Notes: generated by a model from the letters alone, not told the origin. DNA of 64,000 bases from Chryseobacterium rhizosphaerae (GCF_003385455.1 NZ_QNUF01000019.1:1-64000); one strand, 5' to 3'. Shown: positions 27,249 to 37,012, numbered from the stretch's first letter. Made by a program: numbers and translations.

Positions 27249-27335
27249 TTATGAAACTGATATTCCAAATTTAGCAAAAACTTTTCCCATTGTTGCTTTT
27301 CGTTTGAATAATGGCTGATTTGCATTTACAGAAAT
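27249..27335 (-). pseudogene. Decayed copy of the 45-residue small ORF
   Basis: On the minus strand the frame reads SVNANQPLFKRKATMGKVF and then stops 9 residues later. It aligns with SVNGNQSLFIQKTTMEKVK of the ORF at 28857-28994 at both DNA and protein level, but an ATT stands where the ATG should be and the C-terminal half differs. It is either a truncated relic or a diverged paralogue using a rare start. Confidence 0.4.
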
Positions 27336-27526
27336 ACATATTGTCTACTCAAGATCAATCAATTTTGTAGAGAATTCTTCAAAAAACACCATTAGCCTGT
27401 CTTCCATGAAATCAGGGTTGATTTTTCTTGCTTATAATTAGTAAAAAACAGAATAACTCTAAAGCCTCAAAGGCTGGAGATTTAGCATAGCGGAAACGTA
27501 TTCTTTTATATAATCTATTTAAAGAG

Positions 27527-27550
27527 TAAAGCCCCTTAGTCGGGGCTTTA
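27527..27550 (-). terminator. Terminator after alpha/beta hydrolase gene
   Basis: TAAAGCCCC/GGGGCTTTA, nine-base-pair stem with six-base loop, 41 bases past the hydrolase stop. Confidence 0.65.
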
Positions 27551-27590
27551 AATAGTATTTCATTGACTTCTGCACTTTGTGAGAGCCTGC

Positions 27591-28622
27591 TTAATATTTC
27601 TTTCCAATCTTTTCAGATAGTAAAAGAATCTCCTTATTTATTATATCAGCATTTTCTTTTTTTGTAATGATACTACCATGGCTTGCATTCATAATAATTT
27701 GTTTACCATTAGAAGAAAGTTCTTTGATTTCTTTCTGCATATCAAACCATAATTTAGTCTGTTTTTCAGGATCAATTCCCTCTTTTCTGTATCTATCTTT
27801 TTGAGATTCTTTATACTGTTCTGTAGCGGTAAATACAAGAACAGGTAATGAATCTAATTTCTTTGCCGTACCTGCACGTTTCAGTACATCATTAGTAAGC
27901 TTATTCTCTCTTAAAAACATATTATAAACATCACCAGAATTATAGATTAGTAATTGTGAGCGCCCATACACTTCTTTAGGTAAACCATCACCCTGATACG
28001 GAGGTTTACTGATTACTTTGTTATAAATACCCAAAATACCTAAATCCGCTAATATAGATCCAATTTTTAATAATTTTGCCTGCCCTTTGGGTACCAGTTC
28101 TTTTTGTGCTAATCGATTCCACTGTTCAGGATGGCTTGAGTCTATGAAAACGATTCCTTCAACTTCGTTTGGATAAAGATCCCTGAAAATCCTACTATAA
28201 GGTCCTCCCATAGAATGACCAACCAAAATATAAGGCGGTTTTTCGCCAATTTTTTCTAATAATTCATGAAGCTGATGGGCATAAAACTCAGGAGCTCTAC
28301 CATCACTATTACTCGATTCACTAAACCATTTTCCATCTCTATCATAGCGTATAACTCTCGTTTTATCTTTTAACCCTTCCGCAATCCAATGAAGCATATC
28401 TGTATTGCCGTGTGCGCCAGCTTCCATAATAATTGTTGGTAAAGATTTCTTTTCACCCTCTACTCTTACATGAATATTGGTTCCGTTTACATTAACTAAT
28501 TTACCTGGTGGAACTGGTTTTGGACTAAATAATTTATAACACAGCCCCAAGAACAATAATAATACTAGAATTCCTATTATAAGTTTACCAAAAAACTTAA
28601 ATATTTTTAAAATTAATTTCAT
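27591..28622 (-). CDS. Membrane-anchored alpha/beta hydrolase
   Basis: 343 residues. One N-terminal membrane helix (about 12-30) anchors or exports the protein. The alpha/beta hydrolase fold follows: MEAGAHGNTDMLHW oxyanion region (66-79), nucleophile Ser137 in GHSMGG, IDSSHPEQ acid region near 170, and a C-terminal NASHGSIIT with the likely catalytic His. The closest general group is the non-haem haloperoxidase/esterase-like hydrolases; substrate unknown. It appears monocistronic, ending in a hairpin 41 bases downstream. A TATATTTG box lies about 195 bases upstream. Confidence 0.85.
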   Translation of the reverse strand: MKLILKIFKFFGKLIIGILVLLLFLGLCYKLFSPKPVPPGKLVNVNGTNIHVRVEGEKKSLPTIIMEAGAHGNTDMLHWIAEGLKDKTRVIRYDRDGKWFSESSNSDGRAPEFYAHQLHELLEKIGEKPPYILVGHSMGGPYSRIFRDLYPNEVEGIVFIDSSHPEQWNRLAQKELVPKGQAKLLKIGSILADLGILGIYNKVISKPPYQGDGLPKEVYGRSQLLIYNSGDVYNMFLRENKLTNDVLKRAGTAKKLDSLPVLVFTATEQYKESQKDRYRKEGIDPEKQTKLWFDMQKEIKELSSNGKQIIMNASHGSIITKKENADIINKEILLLSEKIGKKY

Positions 28623-28816
28623 AGTTATTTTTTAATTTCATATTGACAACGGCGGAAATGCCGAAACAGAATCTTTTAACAAAAACCAATCTTCTATCAT
28701 TGTTTAAATGATCGTCCATTGTTTTTTTAGAGTGAACGTTATAATACTACTGTTAAATGTTTTGTAGACATTTTAGATGGAATCTTTGGTATAGACATAA
28801 TTATTAGTTTTCCCGC

Positions 28817-28824
28817 AAATATAA
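28817..28824 (-). promoter_or_regulatory. Possible -7 element for the hydrolase gene
   Basis: TATATTTG on the minus strand (TAnnTTTG). It would give a leader of about 190 bases. No TTG at the expected position. Confidence 0.3.
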
Positions 28825-28856
28825 CAAAAAGCCCCCTGAAAAAGAAGGCTTGTGTA

Positions 28857-28994
28857 TTATTCTGGTACTGCTATTTTTGCTGGATCTGGCATCTCTTTCT
28901 TGATTTTCTCTTGCATCTTACCCACGTCTTTTATTTTCACTTTCTCCATGGTTGTTTTCTGAATGAATAATGATTGATTTCCGTTTACAGACAT
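28857..28994 (-). CDS. Small 45-residue ORF of unknown function
   Basis: ATG at 28994 to TAA at 28857. The product starts MSVNGNQSLFIQK, has a Lys/Glu-rich middle (MEKVKIKDVGKMQEKIKK) and ends PDPAKIAVPE. It has no signal peptide, cysteine or membrane segment. A related but degenerate reading frame lies 1.66 kb away at 27249-27335 on the same strand, with the conserved part at the N-terminus; conservation of the N-terminus over the C-terminus recalls leader-plus-core peptides, but no modifying enzyme or transporter gene is adjacent. I do not recognise the family. Confidence 0.45.
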   Translation of the reverse strand: MSVNGNQSLFIQKTTMEKVKIKDVGKMQEKIKKEMPDPAKIAVPE

Positions 28995-29075
28995 AACATT
29001 ATTTTCTTTCAATTAAACAGTTTTCGCGAACAATTATTCAAAAAAATATTATTATCGGAGGATTAGGGATAATAT

Positions 29076-29105
29076 ATAAAAAAAGCCCCTAAAAAAGGAG
29101 CTTTT
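29076..29105 (-). terminator. Terminator after tRNA-Arg
   Basis: On the minus strand AAAGCTCC pairs with GGGGCTTT across a T-rich loop and is followed by a seven-T run. It starts 2 bases after the tRNA 3' end. Confidence 0.8.
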
Positions 29106-29106
29106 G

Positions 29107-29180
29107 TGACTTCGGAGGGGTTCGAACCCCCAACCCTCGGAGCCGAAATCCGATATTCTATCCAGTTGAACTACGAAGCC
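29107..29180 (-). tRNA. tRNA-Arg (anticodon UCG)
   Basis: A 74-base cloverleaf: acceptor GGCTTCG/CGAAGTC with discriminator A, D stem GTTC/GAAT, anticodon stem TCGGA/TCCGA with loop TTTCGGC (anticodon TCG), and T stem GGGGG/CCCTC with loop TTCGAAC. CCA is not encoded. It would read CGA and related Arg codons. Followed at once by a terminator. Confidence 0.93.
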
Positions 29181-29255
29181 ATATTCATAAATAATGAATG
29201 ATAAGTAATGAGTAATTCCAGAATTACTTATCATTCACTGTTCTATTACTGATGA

Positions 29256-31025
29256 TTAGAATGTAATCTTCACCCCTCCCAGAATCTGAGCACCCAGGAC
29301 TTTATATCCTTTGTACGTCTGGTATTTTGAGCTTAGAAGATTATTTCCAAGTGCGAAAATACTAAAATTTTTGTGAATTTTATACTCTGCGGAAAGATTT
29401 AAATCAGCATACCCTCCAACTTTATCATTGGTATTCTCTGTAGACTGAAAAACCATGTTCGGATTAGCTACACCTTCGATCATATAAGAGTTTGTAGTTC
29501 TGTCACTTGCAAAGATTCCTTTGAAGCCTAACAATAATTTCTTGTCAAGCATTGTATATTTAGCTCCGATGCTTGCATTAAACAAAGGAACGTTATAAAT
29601 GTCATTATAATTCTTCAGATTATACTTTGTAAACCTTAATTCTCCATCCAATACCAGGTTTGCCAATGGGAAATACTGTACACTTCCTTTGATATCGCTT
29701 ACATTTCCATCGTCATATACCGTAGAGAATGTATTGGCAAAATTATAAGATGAACGGTTCAGCGTAAAATCATTATCAAAAAGTCCATTCGCTTTAAAGA
29801 ACATAATATCTTTCATTTTTCCATACCCTGCTGAGAAGTCGTATTTCAACGTTTCATCGATGTCCCCTCTCAATCCTACATAAAAATGATATTGCGTCTC
29901 TGTTGGCTTTAAATACTGGTCAGAAACCAGGAATGGGTTGGCCTGTAACAGATCAGCATACGTATTCAACTTCAGTCCTCCATCTACCCCACCGTAGAAT
30001 TTAAATTCTTTAGCTGCAGCAAACTGGAATTCTGCCTGTGGAAACCAATACGTTTTATTGGTTTTCAAGCGCTCCGCCATCAGATCATTTGAATTTTTAG
30101 CATTCAGGAAAGAGAATGACGAACCTAACATTAAATAAGAATCCCCTTTTCTGAACGTTACTTTAGGAGTCAGATTAGTATTGAAAAAATTAGCTGAATT
30201 TTTGTCGCGGATGGCAAAATCTGTTTTTACCGCATCTATTCCTACTCCTAAATCTGCATTCAGATTAATTCCGGATTTCCCCAGCTCAACAGCATGTTTA
30301 GAGAAATTGGCCAAAATGGAAACCTGATTTTCCTGAGCATCAAAATGATCTTTCAGAAATGATGATTTTACCCTTACGTCATTTAAAATTTCATTGGAGT
30401 AGAAATCGTAGTATCCATTTACCTTAAACTGATTAACCTTTTGCTTCAGATCAACATCAGCAGAAGGCTGCAGGGCATAAATCCCATAATAATTATAGTT
30501 ATTCAACCCATATTCAGCGTTGATATTGAATTTTCCTTTATCTCCGTAAGAATTAAGGAAAGCCGCAAAGTTGGCTGATGTCTGCTTTGAATTCCAGTCA
30601 TAATCTTTTTTAAGACCATTTGTAGAAAGTACATGCAGATCTCCACCTACTTCAATTTTGTTCTCAAGAGTTTTGGAAATATTTCCATCCGCCAGTATTT
30701 TACCATAATTACCCATTCCGAACTGGAAATAATTATTCTGGGCCGTTCCATCAAATTTCGGAGCTACATCTTCCCCCTGAATCGTTGAAGTTTTAAAATC
30801 TGAAACCGCAGGAACATCCGTGATGGTATATTTCACAGGATTCTGGGACTTCTCTTCCGGTGGATAATTTTTAATGGTTTCCACAGAAGTCTTCTTCTTT
30901 TCGATCTTCTTCACTTCCGGCTCTCTTTTTTTATTAAGAACCAGTTTTTCCTCCTTGATTTGGGAAAACGCAAACTGCGAAGCCCCTAAAAATAATATGG
31001 ATAATAATTGAATTTTTCTGTTCAT
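29256..31025 (-). CDS. TonB-receptor-like outer-membrane beta-barrel protein
   Basis: 589 residues. Signal peptide to about residue 21 (FAFSQ), a Lys/Glu/Pro-rich periplasmic stretch (25-70), then from about residue 90 a long series of alternating amphipathic strands ending in Phe, as in outer-membrane barrels. The C-terminal part (NFSIFALGNNLLSSKYQTYKGY) resembles TonB-dependent receptor barrels, but no plug domain or TonB box is visible and the protein is about half the usual size. It is the last gene of a three-gene unit with a lipoprotein and a large TPR protein, which suggests a shared envelope role. Confidence 0.72.
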   Translation of the reverse strand: MNRKIQLLSILFLGASQFAFSQIKEEKLVLNKKREPEVKKIEKKKTSVETIKNYPPEEKSQNPVKYTITDVPAVSDFKTSTIQGEDVAPKFDGTAQNNYFQFGMGNYGKILADGNISKTLENKIEVGGDLHVLSTNGLKKDYDWNSKQTSANFAAFLNSYGDKGKFNINAEYGLNNYNYYGIYALQPSADVDLKQKVNQFKVNGYYDFYSNEILNDVRVKSSFLKDHFDAQENQVSILANFSKHAVELGKSGINLNADLGVGIDAVKTDFAIRDKNSANFFNTNLTPKVTFRKGDSYLMLGSSFSFLNAKNSNDLMAERLKTNKTYWFPQAEFQFAAAKEFKFYGGVDGGLKLNTYADLLQANPFLVSDQYLKPTETQYHFYVGLRGDIDETLKYDFSAGYGKMKDIMFFKANGLFDNDFTLNRSSYNFANTFSTVYDDGNVSDIKGSVQYFPLANLVLDGELRFTKYNLKNYNDIYNVPLFNASIGAKYTMLDKKLLLGFKGIFASDRTTNSYMIEGVANPNMVFQSTENTNDKVGGYADLNLSAEYKIHKNFSIFALGNNLLSSKYQTYKGYKVLGAQILGGVKITF

Positions 31026-31055
31026 ATTTTCTTTATTTGAAAAATATAATGGGAT

Positions 31056-31541
31056 CTATTTACTGGAAGCAATATAATTTCCCAACAAAGCTTTCCCTGA
31101 CTGTTTTGAAAAAGTTCTGCCTAGTCTGAATATATTAAACAGCCAAAGGCTCTGATAAACTTCTAAATTATATTGATAATTCTTCGTTGTACTGTTCTCG
31201 GCTACATCATAACTATAAGTAATATTGTATGGGAAACCTGAGGGTAGTAATCCTACTGTAATCATACTTCCAATCATAGCGTTTCCACATGAAGGAGTAC
31301 GGGTCAGCATCGGATGCAGGGTTATTTTAGCTGCATGGGTACTGTCTTCCACAATTTCATAAATACCAGCATGTTTTAAAATATCAAACTCTCTTTTAAG
31401 ATCTTTATTCACTACAAAAGCTTTTTGCTTCGGAAAATCAGCTTTAGCTTTTCTGTATTCTTTAGGATAAGCGCTGTATGCAGGAATGCAACTCCAAAGG
31501 GAAGCAGAAATTAAAAAAGAATATGCTGTTATTTTAAACAT
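31056..31541 (-). CDS. Hypothetical small lipoprotein
   Basis: 161 residues with a lipoprotein signal ending in LWSC (Cys18). The remainder is a compact mixed domain with one hydrophobic Gly/Met/Leu stretch near 90-105 (GNAMIGSMITVGLLPSGFP) that could be a membrane-inserting hairpin. It is placed between the TPR gene (gap 9 bases) and the beta-barrel gene (gap 30 bases), so it is almost certainly co-transcribed. I do not recognise the family; the glycine-rich middle and small size recall outer-membrane assembly or stress lipoproteins, but that is a guess. Confidence 0.7.
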   Translation of the reverse strand: MFKITAYSFLISASLWSCIPAYSAYPKEYRKAKADFPKQKAFVVNKDLKREFDILKHAGIYEIVEDSTHAAKITLHPMLTRTPSCGNAMIGSMITVGLLPSGFPYNITYSYDVAENSTTKNYQYNLEVYQSLWLFNIFRLGRTFSKQSGKALLGNYIASSK

Positions 31542-31550
31542 CTTTAATTC

Positions 31551-34514
31551 TTATTTTTTAATCTGTTTTTTTACTTCTTTTGCTTCTGCAACAATTTCCG
31601 GGAAATCTTTATAATTGGCAATGATCTGATCACAGGTATAGCTTGCCTGATAATTATCTTTCAGACCGATATAGTTTTTCGCCATCAATACCAATGCTTT
31701 TGCTCCCCAGTACTCTTCTGATGAATAGTTGTTGGCAAGCTTAAAGACTGCCTCATTGGAAGATTTGAATGCTTTACCTTTATTCTGATAATAAGCTTTT
31801 GCATACAGTGCTTCCGCAGCTACGGAAGTATTGGATGATTTCTCAAGAGCAGTATAGGCAGACTGAGCGTCTTTATCTTTTCCTGAGTTCATCAGACTTC
31901 TCGCCTTAATTACTTTAGCTGTTTCAATGACAGCGGCCGAGTTTTTAGAATTGGCAATAACAGCATTTGCTAGTTTTTCAGCTTCAGAGAAGTTCTTTTC
32001 ATCAGCATAAAGCTTCATCAGCTCAACATTTGCGTAGTTTTTAATGCTGATATCTGAAGAATTCTTAATCCCTTCAAGATATTTTTTAGCCTCAGCAGTA
32101 TTCCCTTGTGCCAGGGAGATCTGCGCTAAACGGGTTTGAGCATCATCCTGATAGTCGTTCTGAACTCCAGCAACTTCCTGAAGAACAAGCAGTGCTTTTG
32201 TTGAATTATTTGTTTGGTAATAGCTTTCCCCAAGCTCGTATTTCGCTTGATAAAGCCCCTCACCTGTTGGATTCTGTGTTAGATATTTCTCGTAATAAGA
32301 AATGGCATTTTTATAGTCTTTCTTAGAGAAATACTGTTTTCCTGTAGATAAGTTGATCTCATCAATTTCAGAAGCATCCACATTGACTCCAATCGTCCTG
32401 GCAAAGTTTTCATATCCGGAAACATCTCCGTTCTTCGTGAAAATAGGTTTTGCTGCCTGAACGATCTTTTGGGCATATGCTGTATTTTTATACTGCTCAC
32501 CCAGAGACTTCAGTTCAGAAAGAGCTTTGTCATTCTGATTCTGATCAATATAATTCTGTGCCCTGTAAATAGAAGCATTCGCAATCAGATCTTTGTCTGA
32601 AGAGGTTTTAATCACCTTTCCAAAATAATCATTGGAATTCGTAAAGTCATCCTGAGCGGCATAAGCCGTTCCTATTTCGTATTGTGCATCATCGTAATAT
32701 TCAGAATTTGGATATTTCGATAATAGCGTTTTTAAATTATTGATTTTTGCCTGCGTATCTCCCTTAAATCCTAAAGCCATTGCTTTCTGATATACGGTAT
32801 AATCCGTAGCATCTTCATTTTTATCATAAATGGCAATAGCTTCGTTCAGGTCATTATTCGCGTAATGAATATCTGCCAGACGAAGTTCTGCATCATTTTT
32901 AAACTCAGGTTTAGGATTCGTCAGATACTGTTTGAAATAAGTTGCTGCCTGATCAAATTTCTTAGATTTAAAATAAGCATATCCTAAATCATAAGGCAGC
33001 TGTTGTTTTTCAGGAAAGCTCTCGGTAAGAAGTTTTTCATAACGGGCTATAGCAGACGGGTAATTTCCTTTCTGGTAATATACCTGAGCCAGCCAATATA
33101 AAGCTCTACTGTTAAATTCTTTATTGATATTAAATCCAAGACTCCTCAGAAAATACTTTTCAGCCTCATCATAATTCCCTTTATTAAACTCTTCTGTTCC
33201 CAACAAATAAGAAACCTCCTGGTCTACTTTATTGATTTCCGGGGTTGAGCTTTGTAATCTGTCAATAGCATTCAGGGTCTCTTTATAGTTACCCGAATAC
33301 AGATAAGATTTTACCAATAACGATCTCATCTCTGAGGCATTGGCGGCGTTCTGATTCTCGTTGATATAACTTTGGATTACTCCTGAAGGACTTTCAAACG
33401 GGTTCCCGATATCATAACTTAATTTAGCATACTGTTCATGAGCCAGCTTTTTCACTTTTGCATCATAATCCATCTGATAAGAAGAACGGAATGCCGAAAG
33501 TGCTTCCTGCTTTTTATCTACTGCCAGATAAGCATTTCCTAACTGGTAATAAGCATTCTGCGCCAGTGCTGAATTACTGTTAACAAGCTGATTGTAATAA
33601 GAAACTGCCTCATCATATTTTTTAAGCTGAGCAGCTACGAATCCCATTTCATACAAATCATTTTCAGATGGATTCTGCTGTACGTTCAGATAGTCTTTTA
33701 AGTGCGGATAGGCAGACGTGTAATCATTTTTCATGAAATAACTTTCCCCAATGATCTTATGAACCTCTGCTTTATAGGAATCTGAAATATTTTCATTCAG
33801 TAAGGCATTCCCTTCAGAAATTGCCTGGTCATAATTCTTATCATTATAATACAGCTGTACATAATAAGGACGTACCAGTTTTGAGAATTTATCCTGATCT
33901 TTTATAGAATCAAAATATTGGAAAGCTTTATCATTTTGCCTGTTGCTGTAATACAAATGCCCCAGCATATATGCAATATCCCCTTTTTGAGACTGATCAG
34001 CCGACTTATAAGCTTCTTCCAATGCATCGGTAGCCCCTTTAGAATCTCCGGTCATGAATTTGGCATAGCCCAGTTTTAGAATATACTGGGTATTTTCCTC
34101 TTTTGAAAGCTGGTACTGGTTTACTTTTTTCAAAGTTTCCAATGCTTTGTCAAAATCTTTTTTTGCCAGATAATAATCCGCTAAAGGAAGATTAGCCTGG
34201 GCAAAATACGCAGAGTTAGGATATTCTTTAATAAAAGCTGTTAAACCTTCTTCAGCATGATTTTTCTGGAGAATTACCCCAATCACGTTGTCAAAAAACT
34301 GAGCCGCTTCCTTCTTTGAACGGGACAAATTCTGATTGTAGAAATATTGTCTTGCATATTCATATTGGGAAGCGTTGTATATTTTGGTCTGATAAAGGTT
34401 TTCTGCCAGATTAAATCTATAATTTTCTTTCTGTGTAAAATATTGGGACTGTTGGGCATCGGCAATTCCGAAATAGATCACAGCAGCCGCTAAAAGTATT
34501 TTTTTTGATTTCAT
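31551..34514 (-). CDS. Large periplasmic tetratricopeptide-repeat protein
   Basis: 987 residues, signal peptide to about residue 20 (IADAQ). Nearly all the rest is a TPR solenoid, with more than 15 recognisable helical pairs (for example YYLAKKDFDKALETLKK, YDEAEKYFLRSLGF, DYKNAISYYEKYLTQNPTG). No catalytic domain. Such long TPR proteins scaffold envelope complexes; its partners here are probably the lipoprotein and the barrel protein encoded next. A TTG-N20-TATTTTCG promoter lies 38 bases upstream of the ATG, so this is the first gene of the unit. Confidence 0.85.
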   Translation of the reverse strand: MKSKKILLAAAVIYFGIADAQQSQYFTQKENYRFNLAENLYQTKIYNASQYEYARQYFYNQNLSRSKKEAAQFFDNVIGVILQKNHAEEGLTAFIKEYPNSAYFAQANLPLADYYLAKKDFDKALETLKKVNQYQLSKEENTQYILKLGYAKFMTGDSKGATDALEEAYKSADQSQKGDIAYMLGHLYYSNRQNDKAFQYFDSIKDQDKFSKLVRPYYVQLYYNDKNYDQAISEGNALLNENISDSYKAEVHKIIGESYFMKNDYTSAYPHLKDYLNVQQNPSENDLYEMGFVAAQLKKYDEAVSYYNQLVNSNSALAQNAYYQLGNAYLAVDKKQEALSAFRSSYQMDYDAKVKKLAHEQYAKLSYDIGNPFESPSGVIQSYINENQNAANASEMRSLLVKSYLYSGNYKETLNAIDRLQSSTPEINKVDQEVSYLLGTEEFNKGNYDEAEKYFLRSLGFNINKEFNSRALYWLAQVYYQKGNYPSAIARYEKLLTESFPEKQQLPYDLGYAYFKSKKFDQAATYFKQYLTNPKPEFKNDAELRLADIHYANNDLNEAIAIYDKNEDATDYTVYQKAMALGFKGDTQAKINNLKTLLSKYPNSEYYDDAQYEIGTAYAAQDDFTNSNDYFGKVIKTSSDKDLIANASIYRAQNYIDQNQNDKALSELKSLGEQYKNTAYAQKIVQAAKPIFTKNGDVSGYENFARTIGVNVDASEIDEINLSTGKQYFSKKDYKNAISYYEKYLTQNPTGEGLYQAKYELGESYYQTNNSTKALLVLQEVAGVQNDYQDDAQTRLAQISLAQGNTAEAKKYLEGIKNSSDISIKNYANVELMKLYADEKNFSEAEKLANAVIANSKNSAAVIETAKVIKARSLMNSGKDKDAQSAYTALEKSSNTSVAAEALYAKAYYQNKGKAFKSSNEAVFKLANNYSSEEYWGAKALVLMAKNYIGLKDNYQASYTCDQIIANYKDFPEIVAEAKEVKKQIKK

Positions 34515-34551
34515 TCTTCTTGATATAAGAAAATTAGTCTAAATAAGTTAA

Positions 34552-34582
34552 CGAAAATATTAAAAACTTATTGTTTAAGCAA
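34552..34582 (-). promoter_or_regulatory. TPR operon promoter (TTG-N20-TATTTTCG)
   Basis: On the minus strand TTG (34582-34580) precedes TATTTTCG (34559-34552) by 20 bases; one mismatch to TAnnTTTG. Placement relative to the ATG is good. Confidence 0.5.
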
Positions 34583-34771
34583 GTTTTAACACCGTTAATG
34601 GATGTTAATTCTTATTTCATAACCATGAAAATTTTCTCACTATACAATGATAAAATTTACTACTTTCGTCTAATAAAATGTAAACAATTTTAATTAACCG
34701 TTATCAAAAACGTATTTAAATTGGATACTTTTTCAACAACAGCTAAAAACATACCATAAACACACCATTCC

Positions 34772-37012
34772 ATGAAATTTAAGATTCTTTTAGCATTAAT
34801 TTTTGTAAATCTCCTGCAGGCACAAAAATTTTACTTTCCAAAGACAGCTGTAACTGACTCTGTTATAATGGAAAAACAGATCCCTAACCTTGCTCTGCAA
34901 GTGATTCCTCACCTTCAGTCAGCAAAGTACAAACCGGAAAACACCGTTGACCTTATGGACAATCTTTTCCGTTTACAGATGGTGGCTCAGGATTATAAAA
35001 ATTCACTGGTTTCTCTTTCTGAAAACCGTAATCTGTTCGCTGATAACAATATGGGAGGGTACAGATATATTGGATTTGAAATGTACAGCCTTTCGAAAAT
35101 AGCACAAAAAGAAAGCAACACTTCATTTTCCAATGCACTTCAGAAAGTGTTTAATCAAAAATACAGAAGTCTTCCGGAAAAATTGATTCCCAGACTTAGG
35201 CTAGCTCTTGACGGTGATGTAAAAGAATCCAGAAAGCAGCTGAAAAAAATACTTGACAAACAAAAAGACAAAGACAGTATTGATTACAGAACAGCTCTTG
35301 CTCTATGTAAAAGCTATTTAAGTTATAAAACCTATTCCGGTATAAAACCTCAGGTGATGCAGCTTCTGACTTCAAAAGACAAGGAAAGATTCATTATTGA
35401 AACCAAAGATCTTACCATAAAAAACGGAGCTACCTTAACGATCACTATTGTTCGGAAAAAAGGGAATACGTCCCCACTTCCTGTTATTCTTACCAGCAAT
35501 ATTTATGCAGGTTCATTTGATGAATTCTTCGGAAAAAGAGCCGCTGTTTATAATTATGTAGGAGCTGTTGTTAATACCCGGGGTAAGAGAAACAGTAACA
35601 ATATAAATAATCCTTTTGAGCATGAATCAGAAGATATTTATGAAGTAATCGACTGGGTAAGCAAACAGCCTTGGTGTGATGGAAAAGTGGGAATGATCGG
35701 TGGAAGCTACCTAGGTTTCAGTCAGTGGGCAGCCGTAAAAAAACTGCATCCGGCATTAAAGACAATTGTTCCTCAGGTAGCCGTAGGAATCGGGATCGAT
35801 TATCCTGCTCAGAATAACATCTTCATGAGCTATATGCTTCAGTGGATACAGTATGTGACCAATAACAAACTTACGGACGAGGCTGATTTCGCCAATGCAG
35901 TAAAATGGGATTCTATCTATACAAAATGGTACAAAAGCGGAAAAGCATTCAGGTCTTTGGACACGATAAGCGGTAAACCGAGCAAAATATTTCAACGATG
36001 GCTGGATCATCCGGGATATGATCAGTACTGGCAGAAAATGGTTCCTTACAAAGAGGATTTTTCTAAAATCAATATTCCTATTCTCACGACAACAGGATAT
36101 TATGACGATGATCAGATTGGTGCGCTGTATTATTTTAAACAGCATCATCTGTACAATAAAAATGCAGATCATTATCTGGTGATAGGCCCTTATAATCATG
36201 GAGGAGCCCAAAGTTTCGGGTTTACTTATGTGAATGGAAACCCTATTGATCCGGTAGCCAGAATAAGCATTGATGATCTCGCTTTCTCATGGTTTGACTA
36301 TATTCTTAAAGGCGGTAAAAAACCTGAAATTTTAAAAGACAGAATCAATTTTCAGGTAATGAACACCAATACCTGGAAACATGTAGCTGATCTTGACAAA
36401 ATGCATACTTCTACCCTAAAATTTTATCTTCAGGACAAGAAAAACACCTCTTCGGTATTTAATAAACCTGAGACTAAAAGCTTCACAACTCAAGTTGTTG
36501 ATTTTAAAAACAGAGATCAGAAAGACATTTACTACAAAGTCAGCAAAAAAGACAGCATAAAAATGACTACTTCAATTGCTTTTGAAAGTGAAGTATTGGA
36601 TAAGGACATGATCATCAGCGGAAATCTTTCAGGATTCTTCAATGTTTCCATCAACAAAAAAGATTTTGATACGGATACTTATCTGTACCAGATTCAATCG
36701 GACGGGAAGTCTTCGTTACTATCCACTCATATTGTGAGAGCCAGCTATGCAAAGAATAATGAAAAGCGACAGCTTCTTGAACCGAATAAAACGGAACAAA
36801 TCCCGATTAATAATTCCTATTTTATGAGTAAAAAGATAGAAAAAGGAAGCAAATTACTTTTATTGGTCGGTATTAATAAAAATCCTAACTGGCAGATCAA
36901 TTATGGATCAGGAAAAGATGTAAGTGATGAAACGATAAAGGATTCCGGGGAACCTTTGGAAATAAAATGGTATAATGACAGCTATGTTGAAATACCTGTT
37001 TATAAAGACTAA
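34772..37012 (+). CDS. CocE/NonD family hydrolase (X-Pro dipeptidyl-peptidase-like, S15)
   Basis: 746 residues. Signal peptide to about residue 18 (LLQAQ). About 190 residues of helical extension precede the alpha/beta hydrolase core, unlike minimal CocE proteins. Nucleophile Ser312 lies in GMIGGSYLGFSQ, the acid in TGYYDDDQIG (about 440-448) and the base in GPYNHGG (about 478-484). The C-terminal jelly-roll domain of the X-Pro peptidase type occupies about 560-746. It is probably a secreted peptidase or glutaryl-7-ACA-acylase-like esterase. A TACTTTCG box at 34661 may be part of its promoter. Confidence 0.88.
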   Translation: MKFKILLALIFVNLLQAQKFYFPKTAVTDSVIMEKQIPNLALQVIPHLQSAKYKPENTVDLMDNLFRLQMVAQDYKNSLVSLSENRNLFADNNMGGYRYIGFEMYSLSKIAQKESNTSFSNALQKVFNQKYRSLPEKLIPRLRLALDGDVKESRKQLKKILDKQKDKDSIDYRTALALCKSYLSYKTYSGIKPQVMQLLTSKDKERFIIETKDLTIKNGATLTITIVRKKGNTSPLPVILTSNIYAGSFDEFFGKRAAVYNYVGAVVNTRGKRNSNNINNPFEHESEDIYEVIDWVSKQPWCDGKVGMIGGSYLGFSQWAAVKKLHPALKTIVPQVAVGIGIDYPAQNNIFMSYMLQWIQYVTNNKLTDEADFANAVKWDSIYTKWYKSGKAFRSLDTISGKPSKIFQRWLDHPGYDQYWQKMVPYKEDFSKINIPILTTTGYYDDDQIGALYYFKQHHLYNKNADHYLVIGPYNHGGAQSFGFTYVNGNPIDPVARISIDDLAFSWFDYILKGGKKPEILKDRINFQVMNTNTWKHVADLDKMHTSTLKFYLQDKKNTSSVFNKPETKSFTTQVVDFKNRDQKDIYYKVSKKDSIKMTTSIAFESEVLDKDMIISGNLSGFFNVSINKKDFDTDTYLYQIQSDGKSSLLSTHIVRASYAKNNEKRQLLEPNKTEQIPINNSYFMSKKIEKGSKLLLLVGINKNPNWQINYGSGKDVSDETIKDSGEPLEIKWYNDSYVEIPVYKD

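Larger units (their letters stand above)
27162..27590. other. Intergenic region with a decayed small ORF and a terminator
   Basis: About 430 bases. It contains a hydrolase terminator (27527-27550) and a degenerate copy (27249-27335) of the 45-residue ORF found at 28857-28994. Nothing else recognisable. Confidence 0.5.

Noticed and set aside
29052..29234. A 60-codon minus-strand frame over the tRNA
   Set aside because: It is the tRNA-Arg gene and its terminator read as protein.
29256..34514. Gliding-motility or type IX secretion component (SprF/PorP-like) for the TPR/barrel unit
   Set aside because: No PorP/SprF motif was seen in the barrel protein, and no other gld/spr gene lies nearby.
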